From contig NZ_LKAJ02000001.1 of assembly GCF_001431295.2 (NCBI RefSeq), positions 992,001 to 1,056,000 on the forward strand: a stretch of 64,000 bases of DNA, read 5' to 3'. A program made the position numbers and the translations under genes. Source of the DNA: Candidatus Berkiella aquae. GTDB taxonomy: Bacteria > Pseudomonadota > Gammaproteobacteria > Berkiellales > Berkiellaceae. Positions 46,696 through 54,692 of this stretch are shown piece after piece; positions within the stretch are counted from its first letter, which is position 1; every line of letters starts with the position of its first letter. The notes under the pieces were generated by a model. It was not told the DNA's origin and searched no databases. It saw only the letters and a program-made list of their open reading frames with translations.

Positions 46696-48937
46696 TTGCG
46701 GAAAAACAACCCTTTTTAATACCCTGACAGGTTCTTCACAGCGTGTCGGTAATTGGTCTGGTGTAACCGTTGAGCGAAAAACCGGACTCTGTAACATTCA
46801 AGAACGTTTTGCTGAAATCATTGATTTACCAGGAACCTATACCTTAACCCGTTTTGATGGAGAAGGACCTGAGGACGAGAATATTACCAGTGAGTTTTTA
46901 TTAAACGGGGAATATTCTTTTATACTGAATGTGGTTGATGCTCATTGCCTTGAACGCAATTTATATCTTACCTTACAGTGTTTAGAACAAAATAAACCGG
47001 TCGTTATCGCGTTAAACCGCATGGATCTTGCGGGTAACAAAACCATTTGCATTGACACCTTATCAGCACATTTAGGCTGTCAGGTGATCCCATTAGTTGC
47101 TCGTTCTGAGCAAGGGATACAAGCACTAAAATCCGCATTGATTAAACCCCATTGTCTTTTAGCACACGCTAAAGTGAATTATCCCGCATTCATTGAGAAG
47201 GCCTTAAGCGCAATTGTTGAAGAATATCAGCGTGCGCAACTTCAACCACCACCACGTTATCAAATATTACGTTGGTTAGAAGGTGAAAAAATCCCAGCAG
47301 ATGCATTAGGCATGGAGCAAATCACCTTCGCAAAAGAGCAAGCCGTCATGGCAACAGGACATACTGCGGATGTACTGATTGCCAAAGCGCGATATGACTT
47401 TATTGAAATTTTGTTAGATAAAGCAACGCAAGTTAAAGCTAAAAATCCGCAGCCTGTCTCGCATAAACTGACGCGATTTTTAGATAAAACACTGTGTCAT
47501 CGTTTATGGGGATTACCCTGCTTTTTGGCAGTAATGTATGGATTATTCTTTTTTGCGATTAACATTGGGGGAGCTTTTCAGGATTTCTTTGAAATAACCT
47601 CAGATGCCATATTCGTTGAAGGCGCTGCGCATGTTTTAAATGCCATGGGAGCACCCCATTGGTTGATGGCCTTATTAGTTGCCGGGATTGGCAAAGGTAT
47701 TAGCACCATTGTGACATTTATTCCCGTAATTGGTGCCATGTTTTTTGCGCTTGCCTTCTTAGAAGATAGTGGATACATGGCAAGAGCTGCGTTTGTCATG
47801 GATAGATTAATGCGAACATTGGGATTACCCGGTAAATCTTTCGTACCAATGATTATTGGCTTTGGGTGTAATGTGCCTGCCATTATGGGAATGCGGACGC
47901 TAGATAATCGACGTGATCGCATTTTAGCTGTGATGATGAGCCCATTTATGTCTTGTGGTGCAAGACTCGCTATTTTTACGGTTTTTGTTGCCGCATTTTT
48001 TCCAGAGGGCGGGCAAAATATTGTTTTCTTGCTCTATCTCATTGGGATTAGCATGGCGATTCTAACCGGATTACTCTTGAAAAAAACCTTACTCAAAGGA
48101 GAGGTTGCTCCTTTAGTATTAGAAATGCCTGCTTATCAATGGCCACAGTGGCGCGCGCTTCAGAAATTGAGTTGGCATCGCTTAAAACGTTTTGTATTGA
48201 ATGCAGGTAAATTGATTTTGCCCGTTTGCATTATTCTAGGTGCTTTAAGCCATATTGATCATCAAGGCAGATGGTTAAATGAACCTGCAAAGCAGACTTC
48301 TATTTTAGCAACCGTCGGAAAGCAAATTGTACCCTTATTCGCTCCGCTTGGGATTGAAGAAGATAATTGGCCAGCTGCAGTAGGATTGTTAACCGGCGTT
48401 TTAGCAAAAGAAGTTGTCATCGGTACTTTAAATTCGCTTTATATTAATGCTGAAGAAGAAGCCCCAGAAGATTTTCATCTGAGCGAGCATCTACATTTAG
48501 CGTTTATGAGCATTGGGCAGAATCTATTAGCATTAGGTGATGCGTGGCAAAACCCGATTAAAGCCAAATCGCCAGAAGCACAAATGCATCATCATGCATA
48601 TGGTGAGATGGTAAAACGGTTTAATGGCAAAGCCAATGCCTTTGCTTATTTGTTATTTGTTCTACTTTATTTCCCTTGTATTTCAGCAACGGCAGCCATG
48701 TTACGTGAAGTACAAAGAGGTTGGACTTTATTCTCTGTATTTTGGACAACCGGTTTGGCTTATGCAATTGCGGTTTTTTACTATCAGGCTGTGACCATCG
48801 CCTTGCATCCATGGCAATCCATTACTTGGATGATAGTCTTATTTTGTATTGGAATGGGGGCGTGGTTTGGGATCCGTTTTTATGGTCAAGGACTCTTTTG
48901 GCGTGCAGTTCCCACCCGAATTGTTATGACGAGATAA
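46625..48937 (+). CDS. feoB: Ferrous iron transporter FeoB
   Basis: FeoB imports Fe(II) across the inner membrane. The 770-residue product has the G domain near the N-terminus (GNPNCGKTTLFNTLTG, the switch VGNWSGVTVERK, DLPGTYTL, ALNRMDLA), a helical spacer, then the membrane region with Gate-like motifs (MIIGFGCNVPAIMGMRTLD, MSPFMSCGARLAIFTVF, LLTGVLAKEVVIGTLNSLY). ATG 46625 is chosen; a TTG at 46613 would add four residues. It overlaps feoA by 71 bases and ends at a strong bidirectional terminator. Confidence 0.96.
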   Translation: MVRHKSASLPIKPQATIALVGNPNCGKTTLFNTLTGSSQRVGNWSGVTVERKTGLCNIQERFAEIIDLPGTYTLTRFDGEGPEDENITSEFLLNGEYSFILNVVDAHCLERNLYLTLQCLEQNKPVVIALNRMDLAGNKTICIDTLSAHLGCQVIPLVARSEQGIQALKSALIKPHCLLAHAKVNYPAFIEKALSAIVEEYQRAQLQPPPRYQILRWLEGEKIPADALGMEQITFAKEQAVMATGHTADVLIAKARYDFIEILLDKATQVKAKNPQPVSHKLTRFLDKTLCHRLWGLPCFLAVMYGLFFFAINIGGAFQDFFEITSDAIFVEGAAHVLNAMGAPHWLMALLVAGIGKGISTIVTFIPVIGAMFFALAFLEDSGYMARAAFVMDRLMRTLGLPGKSFVPMIIGFGCNVPAIMGMRTLDNRRDRILAVMMSPFMSCGARLAIFTVFVAAFFPEGGQNIVFLLYLIGISMAILTGLLLKKTLLKGEVAPLVLEMPAYQWPQWRALQKLSWHRLKRFVLNAGKLILPVCIILGALSHIDHQGRWLNEPAKQTSILATVGKQIVPLFAPLGIEEDNWPAAVGLLTGVLAKEVVIGTLNSLYINAEEEAPEDFHLSEHLHLAFMSIGQNLLALGDAWQNPIKAKSPEAQMHHHAYGEMVKRFNGKANAFAYLLFVLLYFPCISATAAMLREVQRGWTLFSVFWTTGLAYAIAVFYYQAVTIALHPWQSITWMIVLFCIGMGAWFGIRFYGQGLFWRAVPTRIVMTR

Positions 48938-48968
48938 AAAAAAAGGTGGGAAGCCCCACCTTTTTTTA
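48935..48968. terminator. Bidirectional terminator between feoB and the HU-like gene
   Basis: GGTGGG and CCCACC, flanked by A9 on the left and T7 on the right, form a stem around AAGC. It suits both convergent transcripts. Confidence 0.85.
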
Positions 48969-48980
48969 AAGCAATATTGC

Positions 48981-49457
48981 TTAGCTCGCCATTTCTTTAA
49001 GTTGCTTCAAAGGAAGCACTTTTACGCGACGGCTAGCTGGTTTTGCTTTGAACATCATGGTTTCGCCGGTGAAAGGATTCACGCCTTGGCGAGCCTTCGT
49101 AGCAGGCTTTTTAACCACTTTGATCTTTAACATACCTGGCCAAGAGAAAATTTCTGGACCTTGCTTTTGCAAATGCGCATCGATAATTTTAGCAATCGTT
49201 TCAAGCACAGAAACGACTTCTTTTCTAGCAATCCCTGTTTGTGCAGAGATGGTAGAAACGAATTCCGATTTTGTGAAGGGTTTACGACCGACTGAAATGG
49301 GACCACCCGCTTTTGCAGAATGCGTTGCTGCTTTTTTAGCAGTAGCGCGTTTTACAGCACGTTTAGCAGCTTTGGGAGCAGCTTTACGTTTTTTTGCTAC
49401 AGGGGCCTTCTTAACAGAAGCTTTTTTGGTTTTAGCTGATTTTTTGCGTGCAGCCAT
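48981..49457 (-). CDS. HU/IHF-fold DNA-binding protein with histone H1-like N-terminal tail
   Basis: Residues 1-50 are almost entirely Lys, Ala, Arg and Pro in short KKA, AKK and KRA repeats, like histone H1 tails. Residues about 58-150 form an HU/IHF fold (PFTKSEFVSTISAQTGIARKEV in parts, IFSWPGMLKIKVVKKPATKAR, NPFTGETMMFKAKPASRRVKV). The 158 residues greatly exceed the 90 of ordinary HU. H1-like proteins compact the nucleoid of Chlamydia and Coxiella at late stages; a similar role here is inference. It is monocistronic and convergent with feoB. Confidence 0.92.
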   Translation of the reverse strand: MAARKKSAKTKKASVKKAPVAKKRKAAPKAAKRAVKRATAKKAATHSAKAGGPISVGRKPFTKSEFVSTISAQTGIARKEVVSVLETIAKIIDAHLQKQGPEIFSWPGMLKIKVVKKPATKARQGVNPFTGETMMFKAKPASRRVKVLPLKQLKEMAS

Positions 49458-49535
49458 GTTCTCTCCTTAGTCACATACCTACAATTTAACGCTATAACGA
49501 TAGCATACTTTTTGGTAAATGCTAGCGTCTGTTTT

Positions 49536-50804
49536 TTAAAAACCTAGCGCTCGTGCTAACAATGTTATCGGATGGATAACACGAATAGCCGAATTCGATT
49601 CTCTCATTTGTTGTTGAATATGCAAAGCACATCCGACGTTAGATGTTGCAATATAATTTGCTTGAATGTCATCTAGCTCGGAAAGTAAGTGTTTTAACAG
49701 CGGTTTTGCTATATCAGCATGTTCAAGCATATAAGTGCCTGCGGCACCACAACAATATGGCGATTTAATTGCTTGGCAAACTAATTCTGGAATGCGTGTG
49801 AGCATTTGCAAGGGCGCAAAAGGCGTTTTAATGACATTCCGTAAAGTACAAGGCGTATGCAGTAAAACCGTTCCGGGTAAAGATTTTGGAACAACCGTGT
49901 CAGGCCATTTTGCTGCTTGAACAAAATTGACGATATCAATCACTTTATGCGAAAAAGTCGCAAAATCTTCATTAGAAGTAATCGAACTAAAATTGATGTC
50001 ATATTCACTGAGAACCGCATTGCAACCTGTTGCGATTGTCACAATGGCATCCATTTGCGGTAGATGGGGTAAGAAGACTTGTAGGTTTTCTTTGGCAAGC
50101 GAGAGCGCGCCATCAAGGTCTCCAGCATGTAAAGCCATCGCGCTACAGCAGGTTTGATTTGGTGGCAGATGTACTTCATAGCCAAGATGCCGTAATACAT
50201 AGATACTGGCGGCAATGGTTTCTTGCTCACACCAATTGCTCATACAGCCGGTAAATAAGAAAATACTGCCTTGTTTGGGGCCAATGGCTTCATAACTAGA
50301 TTGCCAGGTTAATGGCTTAGGAATAGTGGGTAATAATCTATCAAGTGTAGACAAACCCAATAAAGAGGGGAGCTTTAATCGCGATCCCAGAGTGCGTAAT
50401 CCAGATTTTTCTGTCAACCAAAGTAGATATTGCAGCGTTCGTTGCCAGCGAGGATGTTTCACTACCCAAGCTAAAAAGCGTGTGCCGAATGGCGTCGGAG
50501 TGAGATGCTTAGCTTCAGCAGATGCATTAAGCATTGTCCTGCCCAAAGTAAGAAGATGACCATATTCAACGTGAGCAGGGCAGACTCGTTCGCATGCGCG
50601 GCAACCTAAGCACTGATCAAGGTGCTTTTTTCCGTGTTCATCAAGCGGCAATTGCTCATTTGCATAGGCTTGGAATAAGGCGATTCTGCCACGTGGAGAT
50701 TCGTTTTCATCTTCTGTTAGCTCATAGGTTGGGCAATGAGGCAAACAAAGTGCGCATTTGACGCACTGGCTGGCTAAACGATTGACTTGAGCTTTTATGT
50801 TCAT
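49536..50804 (-). CDS. glcF: Glycolate oxidase iron-sulfur subunit (GlcF-like)
   Basis: The 422-residue protein has two 4Fe-4S ferredoxin motifs near the N-terminus (CVKCALCLPHCP and CLGCRACERVCP). Two CCG-type domains follow: FTGCMSNWCEQ with CCSAMALHAGD, then HTPCTLRN with SPYCCGAAGTYML. This architecture is that of GlcF and of the anaerobic G3P dehydrogenase/heterodisulfide-reductase-like subunits; the length and the GAAGTYML end favour GlcF. glcD and glcE, the flavin subunits, are not adjacent. Confidence 0.85.
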   Translation of the reverse strand: MNIKAQVNRLASQCVKCALCLPHCPTYELTEDENESPRGRIALFQAYANEQLPLDEHGKKHLDQCLGCRACERVCPAHVEYGHLLTLGRTMLNASAEAKHLTPTPFGTRFLAWVVKHPRWQRTLQYLLWLTEKSGLRTLGSRLKLPSLLGLSTLDRLLPTIPKPLTWQSSYEAIGPKQGSIFLFTGCMSNWCEQETIAASIYVLRHLGYEVHLPPNQTCCSAMALHAGDLDGALSLAKENLQVFLPHLPQMDAIVTIATGCNAVLSEYDINFSSITSNEDFATFSHKVIDIVNFVQAAKWPDTVVPKSLPGTVLLHTPCTLRNVIKTPFAPLQMLTRIPELVCQAIKSPYCCGAAGTYMLEHADIAKPLLKHLLSELDDIQANYIATSNVGCALHIQQQMRESNSAIRVIHPITLLARALGF

Positions 50805-50879
50805 GCTCCGTTTTCGCAGTTTTTAATCGCGCCGTCAAGTTGAGGCTGTTATACTGAGCTCAAAATTGAGGTAACTGCT

Positions 50880-51215
50880 TTGTATTATCAGAAACATGCC
50901 TTTTTCTGCACCAACCAACGTTCCAGTGGTAAGAAATGCTGCGCGATGGCGGATGCTGAAGCTCTAAGAGAGTATGCTAAGAAAAAATTGAAGAAATTGG
51001 GGTTGCATGGTGCCGGGCGTTTTCGGGTTTGCACAAGTGGTTGTTTAGGGCGGTGCGATGAAGGACCTATCTTAGTCATCTATCCTGATGGTGTTTGGTA
51101 TAGTTATAAAACTTACAATGATATTGATGAAATTATTGAAAAACACCTCCTAAATGACCAAATTGTGTCCCATTTGCAGTTGCCTGGGACTTCTTTTTCA
51201 AGTGAATCTACATAA
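50880..51215 (+). CDS. Thioredoxin-fold [2Fe-2S] ferredoxin
   Basis: The 111-residue product resembles Shethna-type ferredoxins (thioredoxin fold). The cluster cysteines are in FFCTNQR and CTSGCLGRCDEGP, with GKKCCAMA between. IVIYP-like LVIYPDGVWYSYKTYNDIDEII completes the fold. The start is TTG 50880, supported by GAGGT at 7 bases. The redox partner is unknown. A hairpin and the rplM promoter follow. Confidence 0.88.
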   Translation: MYYQKHAFFCTNQRSSGKKCCAMADAEALREYAKKKLKKLGLHGAGRFRVCTSGCLGRCDEGPILVIYPDGVWYSYKTYNDIDEIIEKHLLNDQIVSHLQLPGTSFSSEST

Positions 51216-51220
51216 AGTCA

Positions 51221-51249
51221 TTGTCACTAGATGACTGGTTTTGTATAAT
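51221..51249 (+). promoter_or_regulatory. Sigma-70 promoter of rplM-rpsI
   Basis: TTGTCA (51221-51226), a 17-base spacer and TATAAT (51244-51249) form a near-consensus promoter 47 bases before rplM. The inverted pair AGTCAT (51216-51221) / ATGACT (51231-51236) overlaps the -35 box and the spacer. Confidence 0.75.
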
Positions 51250-51296
51250 TCGCCAACTTTAACTAAGACGTTTTCCTCCAGGGAGTTACAGGTTGC

Positions 51297-51731
51297 ATGA
51301 GAACCTATACCGCGAAAGAAGATGATATTAAGCGTGATTGGCTAATCATCGATGCTAAAAATATACCGATTGGCCGCCTTGCTTCATGCGTGGCTTCTAT
51401 TTTACGCGGTAAAAATAAGACTATTTTTACCCCCCACGTTGATACAGGCGACGCAGTTATTATTATTAATGCTGCCGAAGTCAAAGCAACGGGTAAGAAA
51501 GAAATGACCAAAACTTATCACCGTCATACAGGATTTCCAGGCGGAATTAAGTCAATTACCTTAGAAAAATTGCGTGAGACACATCCAGAGCGCATTATTC
51601 AATTAGCTGTTAAAAATATGTTGCCTAAAGGCCCGTTAGGCAGAAAGATGGCTAAAAAGTTGTGGATTTATGCTGGTAGCGAGCATCCGCACCAAGCGCA
51701 ACAACCTAAAGAACATATCATTAATTGTTAA
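51297..51731 (+). CDS. rplM: 50S ribosomal protein L13
   Basis: uL13 is an early-assembling protein of the large subunit. The 144-residue product has [16 protein letters not shown], the [18 protein letters not shown] loop, [13 protein letters not shown] and [15 protein letters not shown], all diagnostic. It is followed 17 bases later by rpsI, the universal pairing. Confidence 0.98.
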   Translation: MRTYTAKEDDIKRDWLIIDAKNIPIGRLASCVASILRGKNKTIFTPHVDTGDAVIIINAAEVKATGKKEMTKTYHRHTGFPGGIKSITLEKLRETHPERIIQLAVKNMLPKGPLGRKMAKKLWIYAGSEHPHQAQQPKEHIINC

Positions 51732-51748
51732 TCAACATCGAGTAGAGC

Positions 51749-52189
51749 ATGGCAACAGCACAACAAAATTATGGAACTGGCCGACGCAAAACGTGTCGAG
51801 CTCGTGTTTATTTGAAAAAAGGCACAGGCAATATCATCATTAACGACAAAACCTTAGAAGAATACTTCGGTGGTCGTAAAGCGGCTCATATGATTGTTAG
51901 ACAGCCATTAGAAATCTTAGGTGTGACTAATCGATTTGATGTTACCGTAAATGTTGGTGGTAGCGGTCCCATGGGTCAAGCTGGCGCAATTCGTCATGGT
52001 ATTACTCGTGCTTTGATTCAATATGATGAAGAAGATGCAACTGGAAGTGAAGGAACTTCCGGTGGTACGCAGTCTTTCCGTCAAATTTTACGTAAAGCGG
52101 GTTATGTTACCCGTGACTCCAGAGAAGTTGAACGTAAAAAGGTTGGCTTCCGTAAAGCGCGTAAAGTGGAACAGTACTCCAAGCGTTAA
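51749..52189 (+). CDS. rpsI: 30S ribosomal protein S9 with an internal insertion
   Basis: uS9 reaches into the P site with its C-terminal tail (here KVEQYSKR). The 146-residue product has [29 protein letters not shown] and [18 protein letters not shown]. Compared with the 130-residue E. coli protein, about 14 extra residues, rich in Gly/Ser/Thr ([16 protein letters not shown]), are inserted between YDE and LRKAG. The reading frame is intact on both sides. Confidence 0.97.
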   Translation: MATAQQNYGTGRRKTCRARVYLKKGTGNIIINDKTLEEYFGGRKAAHMIVRQPLEILGVTNRFDVTVNVGGSGPMGQAGAIRHGITRALIQYDEEDATGSEGTSGGTQSFRQILRKAGYVTRDSREVERKKVGFRKARKVEQYSKR

Positions 52190-52204
52190 GCGATATCGAT
52201 ATTC

Positions 52205-52238
52205 GAAAAAAAGGGCGGTTATACCGCCCTTTTTTTTG
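52205..52238. terminator. Strong terminator after rpsI
   Basis: AAGGGCGGT (52211-52219) and ACCGCCCTT (52223-52231) form a perfect stem with a 3-nt loop, preceded by A and followed by T tracts. It can work on both strands. Confidence 0.9.
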
Positions 52239-52242
52239 CCTT

Positions 52243-52354
52243 AAAATCCCCCGCTCGCTTTTTAAGCGAGCTGCCCCCTTTGAATAAAAGGGGGCAGCTC
52301 ACGCTTGTCCGGCGTAGCGCAGCGAAGATGGAGGTGAGCGGGGGATTTTTATCT
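52243..52354. repeat. Palindromic dispersed repeat, copy 3 (short, chimeric)
   Basis: The outer arms AAAATCCCCCGCTCGC and GAGCGGGGGATTTTTAT match copies 1 and 2. Only one inner hairpin (GCCCCCTTTGAATAAAAGGG) remains. The space before the right arm holds ACGCTTGTCCGGCGTAGC (52301-52318), which is the reverse complement of the core of the 118-bp tandem repeat at 31205-31222. It lies between the rpsI terminator and ribE. Confidence 0.85.
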
Positions 52355-52384
52355 TAATTTAACATTTCATTAATGACAGGAATT

Positions 52385-53005
52385 TTATAAATTTTTCGCC
52401 GCTAAAACCCGCTCTACCGTTTCGACAATCGCTTGCGTTTGGCTGTCGATTTCTAAATTAATCAAATCACCTTCTTGGGCGCTACCGAAGGTCGTGAGTC
52501 TGAGGGTTTCTGGGATCAGATTAATCAGGAAGGCACCACGCTCAGAATAGACCTCACCCACCGTTAGGCTGACACCATTGAGTGCAACGTAACCTTTGTG
52601 CAAAATATATTTCATCCATGTAGGGTTGCAGCTGATTTCAAAAATCCGTTGTTCAGGGCTAGGGGATTGTATGTTGCTAATTCGTGCAGTACCCAATATA
52701 TGCCCTGATAACAAATGGCCGCCAATTTCATCTCCCATTTTCAGAGAGCGCTCGACATTAACCATTTGCCCTACCGTAAAAGAAGGGATAGTTGTCAGTT
52801 TGAGTGACTCTTGAATGGCATCAAAAGAGACCGTTTGATTTTCGATAGACACGACTGTTTGACATACGCCATTAACGGCGAGACTCGCGCCTGTTTCAAG
52901 GCCGATAAGCATGTCAGCGGGTAACTGAAGCTGATATCGAGTTAATTCCTTGCTATGTGAAACATTCACTATGGCAACCATAGCTTTAACAATACCTGAA
53001 AACAT
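52385..53005 (-). CDS. ribE: Riboflavin synthase alpha subunit
   Basis: The enzyme dismutates two 6,7-dimethyl-8-ribityllumazines to riboflavin. The 206-residue product has the N-terminal MFSGIVKA and two similar lumazine-binding halves (SLAVNGVCQTVV with RSLKMGDEIGGHLLSGHI; VALNGVSLTVGEV near the C-terminal half). ATG 53005 is chosen, with GGGAAGAG 5 bases upstream; an earlier start would add five residues. The ribosome site lies inside the repeat-like element that abuts the start codon. No other riboflavin gene and no FMN riboswitch pattern is adjacent. Confidence 0.95.
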   Translation of the reverse strand: MFSGIVKAMVAIVNVSHSKELTRYQLQLPADMLIGLETGASLAVNGVCQTVVSIENQTVSFDAIQESLKLTTIPSFTVGQMVNVERSLKMGDEIGGHLLSGHILGTARISNIQSPSPEQRIFEISCNPTWMKYILHKGYVALNGVSLTVGEVYSERGAFLINLIPETLRLTTFGSAQEGDLINLEIDSQTQAIVETVERVLAAKNL

Positions 53006-53184
53006 AATGACTCTTCCCACTTTAAATCTATACCCTCAAGAGGTAGGCCCTGCCGCGTTGGCTTCCTTCGCTCGCCCTGCACTCCCAGAGCTTACTCAGT
53101 TGCCGCCTTGCCTAAATTCAAATCATCATGCCATAGCCCTATGGGTAGATCCAGGGAGGGGAGTGCATACGCACTAGAGTCATT
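53006..53184. repeat. MITE-like element with terminal inverted repeats upstream of ribE
   Basis: AATGACTCT (53006-53014) and AGAGTCATT (53176-53184) are perfect 9-bp terminal inverted repeats around 161 bases. The interior is clearly GC-richer than its surroundings and has internal palindromes such as GTGCATACGCAC (53163-53174). No open frame of substance fits. The left end touches the ribE ATG. Its length and structure suggest a non-autonomous mobile element; family membership was not tested. Confidence 0.6.
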
Positions 53185-53239
53185 TTAAAATATTCTCGTT
53201 TGGGATCATTTTTTTGTTTTCTGGTCTACCTTTATCATA

Positions 53240-53518
53240 ATGATCCCGATCTATCGTTTCGAGTTAATGATGATAAAAGTCGTCCTCTCTGCTAAACAAT
53301 TTGGCAATTTAGTTAAAATAAACAGAAAAAAATATCACCTGACGCAAAAAGAATTGGCAGCTGTTTGTGGTTGTGGGGTGAGGTTTATCCAGGATCTAGA
53401 AAAAGGTAAACAAAGTTGCGAATTGGGGCTTTCACTTAGCGTATTAGCAATGCTTGGGATCCGTCTTGAAGCAATAACGCCTGTCATACCAGAAGCGGTG
53501 TTGCATGTTATTAAATAA
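53240..53518 (+). CDS. hipB: HipB-like XRE-family antitoxin/regulator
   Basis: The product of up to 92 residues has a Cro/C1-type helix-turn-helix: FGNLVKINRKKYHLTQKELA, then CGCGVRFIQDLEKGKQS and the HipB-like ending LSVLAMLGIRLEAI. Starts at 53267 or 53270 (ATGATG) are as plausible as 53240, since none has a strong ribosome site. It overlaps hipA by 14 bases, the classical hipBA arrangement, and probably autorepresses the operon. Confidence 0.88.
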   Translation: MIPIYRFELMMIKVVLSAKQFGNLVKINRKKYHLTQKELAAVCGCGVRFIQDLEKGKQSCELGLSLSVLAMLGIRLEAITPVIPEAVLHVIK

Positions 53519-54692
53519 ATTAGCTGTATATCTTTACGATCATCTAATAGGGTATCTAGAATGTGATCGCAATAACAAGATGACCTTTAGCTATTGCATC
53601 GATGCTAAATTTGCCCTTTCACTATCATTGCCACTCAAAGATAAAACCTTTGATGATAAAAATTGCCGCAAATATTTTCGAGGGATATTGCCTGACAATA
53701 TTGTCGCTTTAGAAACATTATGTCAAAAAATGGGTACTCATCCTAAAGATACATTTGGTTTATTAAAAACCTATGGTAAGGAATGCATAGGCGCAATTTC
53801 TTTTTGGGGAATTAACGAGAAACATTATGAGCTACAAAACCGTCTTATTCATGCGCAAATATACCCAGGTAATGAGAATATTAAACTGCAGCAAAGTCAT
53901 AATATAACGTTGCACTCAGAAAGTGATAAAAAAATGGATGTTTGTCTTATAGATGGAAAGATTGCCTTAATAGAAACAGGACATCCTGCAACACATTTAT
54001 TGAAAATAACTGATTCTGATAAAATAATGAATCAATATTTTTGTTTACGCTTAGCGATGACGCTAGACATTCAATGTGTTTTACCAAAACTGTATCCGTT
54101 AACAAAAGCACTAGGATTATTAGTTGAGCGTTATGACCGTAGAATAATTCATTTTAATCATGTGCAGTATTTTCATCAAGAAGATTTTTCACAAGCATTA
54201 GGCTATTTTTCTTCTCATAAATATGAATGGGATAATGGCCCGAGCTTAAAAGAATGTTTTGTTATTTTGTCAAAAACGATTGTGCCAGCAATTGATAAAT
54301 TGCAACTCGTTAAAAGGGTTATTTTTAATTATTTGCTTGGCAATACGCAAGCGCATGCAAAAAATATGTCACTCGTCTACTATGCAACAGCAAAGCCGAT
54401 GTTGGCACCATTATATCATGTTATCGCGACGACGGATGACACACAAATGATGGCAATGAAAATAGGTAACAATTACACTTTTGAATCGATCAACATGGAA
54501 GATTGGAAAATTTTTTGTCGCGAAATAAAGTTCTCATTTTGTCTTTTTAAACAGCTGTTTCAAGAGATAATTAGTATATTATTGATGCAAGCACCAAAAT
54601 TGAGAGAAGAACTTTATCTTTTGAAATATAATGTTAAAGAAATTGATAAAATAATAAAATCGCTCAAACATCGATGTGAACGATATCAGTGA
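53505..54692 (+). CDS. hipA: HipA-like protein with substituted catalytic residues (pseudokinase candidate)
   Basis: The 395-residue product follows HipA throughout: RGILPDN, the vERF-like LLVERYDRR, YFHQEDFSQALG, KYEWDNGPSL and LGNTQAHAKNMSL. In E. coli HipA the catalytic base is Asp309 (NxDAHxKN) and the Mg ligand is Asp332. Here the matching residues are Gln282 and His305, separated by the same 23 positions, and the SGAQ-type motif is also altered. The kinase is therefore probably inactive, though the gene is open and full-length. Its 3' end overlaps the convergent LRR gene by 7 bases. Confidence 0.87.
   Translation: MLLNKLAVYLYDHLIGYLECDRNNKMTFSYCIDAKFALSLSLPLKDKTFDDKNCRKYFRGILPDNIVALETLCQKMGTHPKDTFGLLKTYGKECIGAISFWGINEKHYELQNRLIHAQIYPGNENIKLQQSHNITLHSESDKKMDVCLIDGKIALIETGHPATHLLKITDSDKIMNQYFCLRLAMTLDIQCVLPKLYPLTKALGLLVERYDRRIIHFNHVQYFHQEDFSQALGYFSSHKYEWDNGPSLKECFVILSKTIVPAIDKLQLVKRVIFNYLLGNTQAHAKNMSLVYYATAKPMLAPLYHVIATTDDTQMMAMKIGNNYTFESINMEDWKIFCREIKFSFCLFKQLFQEIISILLMQAPKLREELYLLKYNVKEIDKIIKSLKHRCERYQ

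Noticed and set aside
52950-53177. 75-codon plus-strand frame between ribE and hipB
   Set aside because: It starts inside ribE antisense and runs through the MITE-like element; composition and lack of a ribosome site argue against coding.
53006-53184. FMN riboswitch upstream of ribE
   Set aside because: The conserved FMN-aptamer cores (AGGGTGAAATTCCCGAC-type and GATYYGGT-type segments) are not present; the sequence looks like a repeat element with inverted ends.
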